From NCBI GenBank assembly GCA_030280995.1, contig JASXTE010000003.1:1364001-1428000 (forward strand): a stretch of 64,000 bases of DNA, in the 5' to 3' direction. Numbering within the stretch: the first letter of the stretch is position 1; each line of letters opens with the position of its first letter. The notes beneath the pieces were generated by a model that saw only the letters and a list, made by a program, of their open reading frames with translations, was not told where the DNA came from and did not search any database. Positions 1 through 7,788 of the stretch are shown here, piece after piece. The translations under genes and the position numbers were made by a program. Source of the stretch: Hemileia vastatrix. Lineage: Eukaryota > Basidiomycota > Pucciniomycetes > Pucciniales > Zaghouaniaceae.

Positions 1-2
1 AA

Positions 3-3000
3 AGGGGCTCAATTCCTCAAGTACATGTGGAAGTGGAAGTGGAAAAATATAAGAAGGTTGCTGTGAAAGTTAAACCAATCAATGAAGCACTGCCAACTGG
101 ATTGAATCTGCCATTGAAGAGACCACTTTTGTCAAGAGATCCACATGAAACTCCTTTAAGAAAGAATCCGCCTGAATTTTCTGAAACTTCAAGAATTACT
201 TTTGATAGGATTGGTGTTGTAAATTTTGGGCCAGAGGGTTGGTTATCTGGTGAGGAGATGAACTTGTTGTTGGATGTGATGGTGTTTAGGGAGAAGGCTA
301 TTGCATTTGTGGAAGAAGAGAGGGGTGTTTTAAAGCATTCTTATGGTGAACCTTACAAGATTCCAGTTGTTTGTCATGAACCTTGGCAACTCAAGCCAAT
401 TCCGATTCCTGCTGCTCTTAAAGATGACTATATTGAAGTTGTTAGGGAAAGGATTAGGACTGGACTTTATGAACAATCGTCATCAAGTTATTCAAGTCCA
501 GTTTTTTGTATCAAGAAGCCTAATGGAAATCTTAGAGTGGTTCATGATCTTAGGGAATTGAATAGGATGACTATAAAAGATGCTGGTATTCCTCCAAGTG
601 CAGAGGAATTTGTTGATGCTTTTTCTGGAAGGGTATGTTATGGTTTGGGTGATATTATGGGGGGCTATGATGAAAGAGAATTACATCCGGATTCAAGACC
701 TCTGACAACTTTTGATACTCCTCTTGGGCGGTTACAGCTGACTAGATTACCTCAAGGTGCTACTAATTCTGTTGCTGTTTATCAAGCACAAATGGCTTGG
801 ATTCTTCAAGATGAAATTCCACAGTATGCTGGTATACTTATTGATGATTGTGGAATTAAAGGTCCTTCAACTTATTATGATAATGAAGTGTTGGAGGAGA
901 ATCCAGGTATTAGGAGGTCTATTTGGGAGTATGCAGTAACTTTGGAAAGAATGTTGTTTAGGATTGAAGAAGCTGGTTTAACTATTTCCTGTTCTAAATT
1001 TTCTTGTTGTGTTCCAGCTTTAGAGATTCTTGGTCATGTGGTGTGTAGGGAAGGCCGAATTATGTCAAAGAAGAAAGTCAACAAAATTCAATCTTGGCCG
1101 AGACCTAGAAACACTACTGAAGTTAGAGGATTTTTGGGAGTATGTGTTTATGTTAGGATGTTTATTAGGGATTTCTCATTATTGGCTGCTCCATTGAGAA
1201 GGTTAACTAGGAAGGTTGCTGATTGGGATTGGGATGAAGCCTGTGAAGAAGCTTTTGTTAAGTTGAAGAAGGTGGTTGGTGAAGATATTATTCTTCATAA
1301 GTTGGATTATGGTGAAGGAGCTGGTAGGATTTATTTAGCTGTTGATTCTAGTCAGCTGGCAGCTGGTTCAGTGCCTTCTCAGATTGATAAGGATGGTTAT
1401 ATTAGACCAGTTAGGTATGAATCTGTAGTTTTTACTGAGGTGGAATCAAGATATTCACAACCAAAGTTGGAACTCTGTGGTGTGGCAAAAATTTTAAAGA
1501 AACATCAAAATATCTTATGGGGTCAACATTTTGAACTTCAAGCGGATGCTAAATCTTTAATTCAGATGATTAATTCACCTAGTTTACCTATTGCTCCAAT
1601 GACCAGGTGGGTAGCTTTTATTCAACATTTTTCATTCGATTTAGTGCACAGGCCTGGAAAATCTTTCACTATGCCTGATGGATTGTCAAGAATACCACCT
1701 ACAGTAGGTGATTCCAATTCAGAAGAGTTTGATGAAGATATACCTATAATCAAGGCCAGTACCAAGGGTGCTGAGGACTTTCCATACCTCCCCCATGAGG
1801 TTAAACTGGCTGGTTCTATTTTTGTTGAATTTGATGAAGTTGATGATCTAGTTGATAATGAGGTTTTTTTAGATGAGGATGGTGTGGTTGTTTGGGATAA
1901 TTGGAAGTTGGTTAATGGTGTTTATGTTTGGGATCTGAAGGAGGATAGTGGTAGCATGGAAAAATGTTTGAATGAGGTGGATTATGTGAATTTCAGCAAA
2001 CAGCCAAATGCTCAGAGAATGATTTCTCATTCACAAGTGGGAGATATTGGGGACAGGGAGGTTCCTTTGGATGTTATATTATTGGATTTTTCTGATGAAA
2101 TTTGGGGCCAGACTGGGTTTTTTTTAATGGTGAAATATTTGTTGTCTCTGGGAAAACCAGAAGAATGTGATGAAGCTGAATGGGTGGCTCTCAAAAAGAA
2201 GTCACCTGGTTTTTATTTGTCTGGTAGAAGGTTGATGAAAAGAAGACATCCCAATCCTCAAGTTGTTGTATCTCAAAGAAAAGGTCAAGAATTGGTGATG
2301 AAATCTCTTCATGAATATTTAGGGCATAGGGGCTTTGGAGAAACTTATAAGCGGATTGCTGATAGATTTTGGTGGCCTGGAATGAAGATGGCTGTTATAT
2401 CTTGGGTTCAGTCATGTGAAGAATGTCAGAGAAGAATTTATTTAAGGCCAAAAGAACCTGGAAATGCTACTGGTGAAAATAACATCTTTGGACGTGTTAG
2501 TTTGGATGCTGTTCACATCAAGGAAGGTAAATATAAGTACTTGATTGTGGCAAGGGATTATTTGTCTGGTTGGGTTGAGGATGCCCCTCTTAATAGTTTA
2601 TCTGCTAAAAATGTAGAAGAATTTTTGATGAAGGAATGGGTGTATAGGTATGGTGTTATGAAGTTGGTAACTGTTGATGGCGGCTCCGAGTTTGGTGCAG
2701 ACTTCAAGGAAGCTGTTTCGAAAATTAGCTCAAAGGTTAGGGTAGCAACCCCATATTATCCTGAAGCAGAATGAATGGTTGAAAGGGGGCATCAAGTTAT
2801 TAAGGATGCTTTGGTTAAAATGTGTGGAAAAAGTGCTGAAAAGTGGAGGCATTATTTACCCCTTGTTTCATTTGCTGACAGGATTACCACCAAGAGAACA
2901 ACTGGTTATTCTCCTTATTAATTAGTTTTTGGTCAGAAAGCTGTTTTACTAGTTGATCTTGAAGCTGAATCTTATCTTGGTGTTGATTGGGATGTAGTCA

Positions 3001-3371
3001 AAACTACTGAAGATTTGCTCTGTGCTAGAATGCAACAGTTAGAAAAAAAGGAGGAATATTTGGAGAAGGCATACAATAGGATGATCAAGATCAGGGATCA
3101 GTCTGTCAGGTATTAAGATCAAAGGTTGGCTCATAGACTAAGGAAGCCTTTGAGGCCTGGTGATATGGTGTTGGTGTATAATAGGAGTTTGGAAAGTCAG
3201 TGGGGGAAAATGTTTGCTGATAGATGGAATGGACCATATAGGATTAGAGAACAGGTTTCTGGTGGTTCATATGTTCTGGAAGAACTGGATGGTGTTGTCT
3301 TAAAGAAGAGGGTAGCTGCTGATCAAGTGAAGAAGTTTTACCCTAGGGGCACAAAGGGTGCTGAAGTTTGA
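3..3371 (+). pseudogene. Ty3/Gypsy family A pol polyprotein, copy A1 (5' end outside window, three in-frame stops)
   Basis: The frame is open from base 3, so the coding region began left of the window; the methionine at base 27 is internal. Order of domains: a short acidic/proline-rich leader, reverse transcriptase with an LIDD active site near base 840, RNase H (VDSS near 1335, DAKS near 1545), integrase zinc finger (HEYLGH and CEEC, about 2310-2430), then the integrase core with Asp near 2506 and 2683. The last catalytic Glu lies just past the first stop. The stops are TGA 2772-2774, TAA 2919-2921 and TAA 3114-3116. The A2 copy on the minus strand has Gly, Glu and Trp at these places, so they are simple nonsense changes with no frameshift. 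The end resembles a GPY/F module (NGPYRIRE); there is no chromodomain. This is a reverse transcriptase/integrase polyprotein of a retrotransposon, now dead. Confidence 0.93.
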
Positions 3372-3477
3372 CTCCAAAATGAGGATAAACTACAACATCA
3401 ATCTTTTAGGAAATCTCACAGTCTTTTGAAAAATCAATCATTACTTCAATTTTAAAATTTTATTATGTGGTGAAAAT

Positions 3478-3496
3478 ATGGGGGGGAAACAAATTT
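3478..3496 (+). promoter_or_regulatory. Polypurine tract before the A1 3' LTR
   Basis: A run of seven G followed by GAAAC-type purines lies 100 bases after the pol frame and directly before TGTTAG, the putative LTR start. In LTR retrotransposons such a tract primes plus-strand DNA synthesis. The matching place in A2 (about 7704-7725, minus strand) has lost the G run. Confidence 0.55.
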
Positions 3497-3548
3497 TGTT
3501 AGGAGTTTTCACAGGGGAACCTTCTAGATTTTATATTGGCAAGTTTGT

Positions 3549-3588
3549 GGGTAATTGATGAGTTGGAAGCTCTATTCACAATTACCCC
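3549..3588 (+). other. Hairpin A, first copy in A1
   Basis: GGGTAATTG (3549-3557) pairs with CAATTACCC (3579-3587); an inner GAG/CTC pairs inside. The loop side contains TTGATGAG. The same fold occurs at 4309-4349, and inverted at 7351-7392 and 7610-7651. It lies about 50 bases after the LTR start, inside a cassette that ends in a conserved box AGTCCTCTATGACTATAAAC at 3656-3675. Confidence 0.7.
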
Positions 3589-3766
3589 ATAATGTTCGTT
3601 TCCAACCCTTCTCTGTTTCTAGTTGAATCCTGGCTTTGTTTTTTGTTATATAGGTAGTCCTCTATGACTATAAACTGGAACCTTGCGTCAAAAAAGCACA
3701 ATTTTTTGGAAGTCTGGATTCAAGAATTTTGTTTTGTTTCATTTTTTTTTTTGTATTGGGGTGGAT

Positions 3767-3818
3767 GATCACTTGTGGTCTCCAATCAATTTTACATATT
3801 GGAGGGAGCCCACCCAGT
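3767..3818 (+). other. Hairpin C in A1
   Basis: CTCCAAT (3780-3786) pairs with ATTGGAG (3798-3804), and GTGG (3775-3778) with CCAC (3810-3813). The equivalent in A2 (7157-7210) has a different sequence at several stem positions but also folds, with stems of 7, 4 and 5 bp. Confidence 0.6.
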
Positions 3819-3993
3819 AATAATTAGTTTGTTTTCTTGATTTTCATTAAATTATCATTTTTCAAATCTTCAAATTTTCAAAATTTAAAAAAAAAAAAAA
3901 TTATTTTCAAAATTTAATTTTCAAAAAAAAAAAAATTATTATTTTCAAAAATTTCATTTTATGTTATATTTTTAATTTTGTTTTCCTGTGTAT

Positions 3994-4065
3994 CCACAAT
4001 CAAGGTGCACTTGGATGTGGGTATGATGTCAGGGGTTCGGCTCATCCAAATGGCTGGGGGACATC
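3994..4065 (+). other. Double hairpin B in A1
   Basis: The first hairpin (3994-4020) has CCACA-ATC pairing with GATGTGG, a one-base bulge, then AAG pairing with CTT. The second has GATGTC (4025-4030) pairing with GACATC (4060-4065), with CTCATC in its loop. Two further copies lie inverted in A2 at 6720-6789 and 6905-6974. Their outer stems differ in sequence yet remain complementary. Confidence 0.7.
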
Positions 4066-4308
4066 TTTTATTTTTTTATTTATCTTTTTCTTTTATTATA
4101 TTTATATTTTATTTATTCTGCTAGTCCATCAAGACTTAAAACTGAAATTCTTTTCAAGATCATTTATGATTGGTACTAAACCTCAAGACCGTGAAAAACT
4201 GAAGATGTCAATAAAACTAGGAATTATAATGGTCAAGATTTGAGGAGGATTTCTTTTAGTTAGAAGTGTTCATTGGGGAACCTTCTAGATTTTATATTGG
4301 CAAGTTTG

Positions 4309-4349
4309 GGGGTAATTGATGAGTTGGCAACTCTATACACAATTACCCC
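4309..4349 (+). other. Hairpin A, second copy in A1
   Basis: GGGGTAATTG (4309-4318) pairs perfectly with CAATTACCCC (4340-4349). Inside, GAGTTG (4321-4326) faces CAACTC (4328-4333). The flanking 180 bases repeat the 5' part of the LTR (from about 4256), including the terminal box at about 4419-4441, so the LTR start is duplicated within the LTR. Confidence 0.75.
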
Positions 4350-4491
4350 ACAAAGTTCGTTTATATGCTTTATTGTTTATAGATTGATCTCTAGCATTGG
4401 TTTTGTGATGCAGGTGGAAGTCCTCTAAGACTATAAACTGGTGATTTTTTGCGCTTGATGACTCAAGAAAATTCAAGTGGAGGTCGTTTTT

Positions 4492-4790
4492 GGAAATTGG
4501 AGGACCTCATGGCGATGTCCAGATCATTGCAGTTCTGGCTCAGTGGAGATGAAAGCCCACTCTCTAAATTTTCTTTTCTGTAGTTGGTGATTTTGGAAAT
4601 TGGAGGACCTCATGACGATGTCCAGATCATTGCAGTTCTGGCTCAGTGGAGATGAAAGCCCACTCTCTTAATTTTCTTTTTTTGGAGGTGAATGGTAGAA
4701 GAGTTTGGAGGACCTCATGGCGGTGTTTAGATCATTGCAGTTCTAGCTCAGTAGGGTTTAAAGCCTATTCTTTCATACTCAGCGGATTGA
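4492..4790 (+). repeat. Three tandem ~104-bp repeats
   Basis: AGGACCTCATG recurs at 4501, 4604 and 4709, each followed by a related stretch (GATGTCCAGATCATTGCAG in the first two) and a T-rich tail. The third copy is the most diverged. The short open frame 4646-4867 simply runs through the repeat and is not taken as a gene. Confidence 0.85.
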
Positions 4791-5032
4791 AGCATCAAAA
4801 ATCAAGTGGAGTCAACTTTAGAAGCAAAATTTTTATTGAAATGATGGTGGAAAAGTTTTTTATGTGATTCAGAATGGAATGGGGAAATTCCATATTGGAG
4901 AGAGGATGATGCATTCCAAATCTGGGTAGGCCACTTAGGTGAAAATTTGATTGGACCTTGGTTGGAAGAAAATCATGGTGTTAGTGGGTGTTAATTTGGT
5001 TGAAGGGAGTTAACTGGAGTTTTTTTTGGGTG

Positions 5033-5112
5033 GATTTATGGTGATTTTTGGAGGATTTATGGTGATTTTTTGGAGGATTTATGGTGATTTTTTGGAGGAT
5101 TTATGGTGTTTT
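5033..5112 (+). repeat. Four tandem ~23-bp repeats
   Basis: Units of GGAGGATTTATGGTGATTTT, differing only in the length of the T run, occur four times in a row inside the A1 LTR. Confidence 0.85.
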
Positions 5113-5295
5113 GGAATGAATATATGTTGGTATTCCTATTGTTATTTGATGGTTTCATGGATTGGGTATTGGTTTTACTGGATTTTCTAGGGCTCTCTTG
5201 GTATTTTTGGTGGATGCAGTGTGCTCATGTAGTAGCCATTTTTTTCCGGTGTGCTCCGGTGATTTTCTGGTGCAAAAGAGAAGTTTACTGGAAAA

Positions 5296-5575
5296 ATTCT
5301 GTCATTGTGGAAAAGCTTGGTTATGGTGAAAAGATTAACTCACTCTGGCCAAATTAGCTCATTATGGCAAAAAGAGCTCATTGTGGCAAAATTTGCTCAC
5401 AATGGGAAAGTCTGATCACCAGTGCAAAGTTTGGTCACTGCAGAAAAGTCTGGGCACTGTGGTAAAGTTTGGTCACTGCAGAAAAGTCTGGGCACTGTGG
5501 TAAAGTTTGGTCACTGTAGAAAAGTTTGGTCACTGCAGAAAAGTTTAGCTATTGTGGCAAAATTTGGTTAGAATT
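5296..5575 (+). repeat. Array of ~20-bp repeats inside the A1 LTR
   Basis: About fourteen units related to GTTTGGTCACTGCAGAAAA. In the middle (about 5410-5530) the units alternate as a 40-bp dimer (a GTCTGGGCACTGTGGTAAA type followed by the GTTTGGTCACTGCAGAAAA type). Units near the edges are more diverged, the usual pattern of an array growing by unequal exchange from its centre. Confidence 0.85.
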
Positions 5576-6289
5576 TATCATGCTTGTTAGATCAATAGTT
5601 TATTGTAGATCCTATGCATGTAGGGTATTGTTGGAAAGGTCTGGAGGAGGAGAATCAGATAGAAGGAGGAGAATCTTAGTCTTCTACATGTTTTTTGTCT
5701 TTGAGTTTTGATAATAAGGGTCTTTTTTGATAATTAACAATATTTAACATATAACAACAATTATAATAAAAAATATCAACATATAGGGTACCATTGGATA
5801 GCTCTCATCCTGGGTGACTCAAATTTATTTCTTTTCTTATAAAATTTATAAAATAAAAATATAATAAAGAATACTCTTTAATTTTGGTGGGAAACTGGGT
5901 AAATCTGGGGCAGACCTTTAATAAGGCACCTTTGAACAGATCATCCCAAGGGTAGTTTCTGGGGTACTTTACTGTACTTTTCAGTCTCTGGTGCAAGTGT
6001 TGCGACTTGCTCTAAGTATTTTCTGTGACTTGTATCAGCGTAATCTGGTATTAGGTATTTGTTTGGGGGGTGTAATCATTTATTGCACTTATTTTTTTTC
6101 TATATTATAGGTTTCCAACACTTTCAAAGTCTTTCTCTCAGATTTTCAACTTATCCAACTCTTCAAGCAGATCTTCAAGCTTAGTTAATTGAATCTTATG
6201 TTTACTTAGAGGGAAAGGGATTTCTTTTTGCTTTTCCAACTCACTTGGATTCTGCCTGCAGCAAGGTGACTGTAGGATTCTACTCTACA

Positions 6290-6600
6290 ACGACCACTGG
6301 AAGATGTCTAGGATCATTAAGAACACCTTCGAAAAATCCATTCCTGCCTCTTCTTCTTACTCTTCTGAGCTTCCCTCTAATCCAATTCCTGCCCATTACA
6401 ATCCATATAATCTCTCCAGCAGGATGCACTTCAAAGAACACAGTGCTTCCTACAACTCCAACCCAAAACAAAAACGACATTATAATCCAGACCAGCCTCC
6501 AGAAGCTTCATCATCCAGACAATGAGCTCCTGCAAAAAGATTAGAAACATAATAATAAATTAATAATAAAAAACAATTAATAACTATAAATTCTAATATA
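6290..6600. other. Junction of the two family A copies, no assignable gene
   Basis: Short overlapping frames exist on both strands (6304-6525 plus, 6280-6480 minus) but neither has recognisable motifs. The stretch may be the far end of the A2 3' LTR, since A2-type LTR sequence approaches it from the right. The real junction could not be placed. Confidence 0.3.
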
Positions 6601-6631
6601 TATTATTATTATTATTATTATTATTATTTTA
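6597..6631. repeat. (TTA)n microsatellite
   Basis: Uninterrupted TAT/TTA trinucleotide run of about ten units within AT-only flanks. Confidence 0.95.
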
Positions 6632-6719
6632 ATCTACTAATATACTAAAATTAAAAATTGATAAATAAAATAAAATAAAGATAAATGAAATAAAATAAAA
6701 TATAAAAAATAATACAAAT

Positions 6720-6789
6720 GGTATCCCCCAGCAAATTGATGAGTTGATCCCCTGATACCTTTCCCACATCCAAGTGCACCTTGATGTGG
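6720..6789 (-). other. Double hairpin B, distal copy in A2
   Basis: Read on plus, GGTATC (6720-6725) pairs with GATACC (6754-6759). The neighbouring hairpin is CCACATC (6764-6770) with GATGTGG (6783-6789), one bulged base and an AAG/CTT inner stem. Confidence 0.7.
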
Positions 6790-6904
6790 ATACACCTTAA
6801 AAAATTTAAAAAATTTGAAATAAGAAACATAAATTAAGGGTAATAATGAGAATAAAAAAAATGAAATTAAAGAAAATAAAAAAAAAAAACTAAAATGATA
6901 AAAT

Positions 6905-6974
6905 AGCATTGCCCGGCCAATTGATGAGCCTTTCCCCACCAATGCTTGCCCACATCCAGGTGACCCTGATGTGG
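6905..6974 (-). other. Double hairpin B, proximal copy in A2
   Basis: AGCATTG (6905-6911) pairs with CAATGCT (6940-6946). The second hairpin is CCACATC (6950-6956) with GATGTGG (6968-6974), with a bulged C and an inner AGG/CCT stem. The outer stem sequence differs wholly from the other two copies but is fully paired. Confidence 0.7.
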
Positions 6975-7156
6975 TAACACCCTATTTTTTTTTTTTAATT
7001 TTATAATTTTAACAACCCCCATAAAAAAATGAAAAGAAAAAAAGAGAAAAAAGAAAATAATCTGAAACTACTATCTAGCAAAAACATAACTACAAAATCA
7101 AAGACAGTCCAGCTCCATAGATGGTCCAATAAGAGAAAGTGCGGTCCATAGAAATG

Positions 7157-7210
7157 ATCACTGAGTGGGCTCCCTCCAATAAGTAAAAATGATGGGAGAC
7201 CACCAGTGAT
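7157..7210 (-). other. Hairpin C in A2
   Basis: ATCACTG (7157-7163) pairs with CAGTGAT (7204-7210), GTGG (7165-7168) with CCAC (7200-7203), and CTCCC (7170-7174) with GGGAG (7194-7198). The loop is AT-rich. Confidence 0.65.
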
Positions 7211-7350
7211 CCACCACCAATCCGAAAGAACCAAAGATAAAGAAGCCAGTCCCAAACCAGTTTAAAGTCATAGTGGACTTGAAACCTGAATAATAAACAA
7301 CAGAACTAGAATTCAACTAGGAAAAACAAAAGACTTGAGACAGACATTCT

Positions 7351-7392
7351 GGGGTAACTGTTCTACAGAGCAGCCAGCTCATCAGTTACCCC
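7351..7392 (-). other. Hairpin A, second copy in A2
   Basis: GGGGTAACTG (7351-7360) pairs perfectly with CAGTTACCCC (7383-7392); inner GAGC/GCTC. Compared with A1 one T-A pair has become C-G on both sides of the stem. Confidence 0.75.
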
Positions 7393-7609
7393 CACACTTG
7401 CCAAAATAAAATCTAGAAGCCCCCCTGGGTACCTTCTAACAAAAACACAACATCCAACACAATAAACCAAAAACAATAAGAGTGAAGAGTCCAGCACATG
7501 AAAACCAAATGAAATTCCAGTTTAAAGTCATAGATGACTAACACCTGTAAAAAGAAACCAATACTAGGGCTCAACCAAATTAAGAGAAAGGGTTGGAAAC
7601 AGACAATCT

Positions 7610-7651
7610 GGGGTAACTTTTCTACAGAGCAGCCAGCCCATCAGTCACCCC
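7610..7651 (-). other. Hairpin A, first copy in A2
   Basis: On the minus-strand RNA, GGGGUGACU (7651-7643) pairs with AGUUACCCC (7618-7610) through nine pairs including one G-U wobble. The same cassette end box follows it. Confidence 0.65.
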
Positions 7652-7788
7652 TACACTTGCCAAGATCAAATCTAGAAGTCCCACCCATGGGTACCTTCTA
7701 ACAAAAAGTTTCCAACACAAAAGTTTCTCTGCAACACCAAAATTTCCAAAATTTAAAGAATGTTCCATAGTTTATCCTCATTGCGGAG

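Larger units (their letters stand above)
3497..6289 (+). mobile_element. Long 3' LTR of Gypsy copy A1
   Basis: The start TGTTAG follows the polypurine tract. The end TCTACA at 6284-6289 is preceded by a stretch (about 6210-6283) that resembles the ends of the family A LTRs at 16080-16178 and, inverted, 14384-14480. The piece around 5785-5800 (ACCATTGGATAG) also recurs inverted near 15150. About 2.8 kb would be unusually long for an LTR, and much of it is internal repeats: two copies of a 5' cassette with hairpins, three 104-bp repeats, four 23-bp repeats and a 20-bp array. Both limits are inferred from family similarity, not from a matching LTR pair in the window. No primer-binding site follows 6289, as expected for a 3' LTR. 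Confidence 0.5.
6601..7703 (-). mobile_element. 3' LTR of Gypsy copy A2 (far end uncertain)
   Basis: Read on the minus strand, TGTTAG starts at 7703, 86 bases after the pol frame ends at 7789. Then follow two hairpin A cassettes (7610-7651, 7351-7392), hairpin C (7157-7210) and two double hairpins B (6905-6974, 6720-6789). A1 has the same elements in the order A, C, B, A, so the cassettes have been duplicated and shuffled between copies. The A2 polypurine tract is decayed. The left limit is arbitrary, set at the microsatellite. Confidence 0.5.

Noticed and set aside
2772..3116. In-frame stops of A1 considered as programmed readthrough or as repeat-induced mutation.
   Set aside because: The changes (Gly, Glu and Trp codons to stops) include transversions and do not follow one dinucleotide context; three separate stops are best explained by decay.
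3640..3690. ACAG/ATAG boundaries before the conserved cassette end box, considered as splice acceptors.
   Set aside because: Only some cassettes have a pyrimidine tract plus AG, no consistent donors are visible, and no coding exon follows.
4646..5357. Small frames in the A1 LTR.
   Set aside because: They run through tandem repeats and have no conserved counterpart in A2.
6245..6544. Overlapping short frames on both strands after the A1 LTR, considered as a gag start.
   Set aside because: No primer-binding site precedes them, no similarity to the A2 gag start, no motif.
7351..7392. CUGAUGAG in hairpin A suggested a hammerhead ribozyme core.
   Set aside because: The CUG is part of the long outer stem, the GAAA box and a third helix with a cleavage triplet are missing, and the A1 copies read UUGAUGAG.
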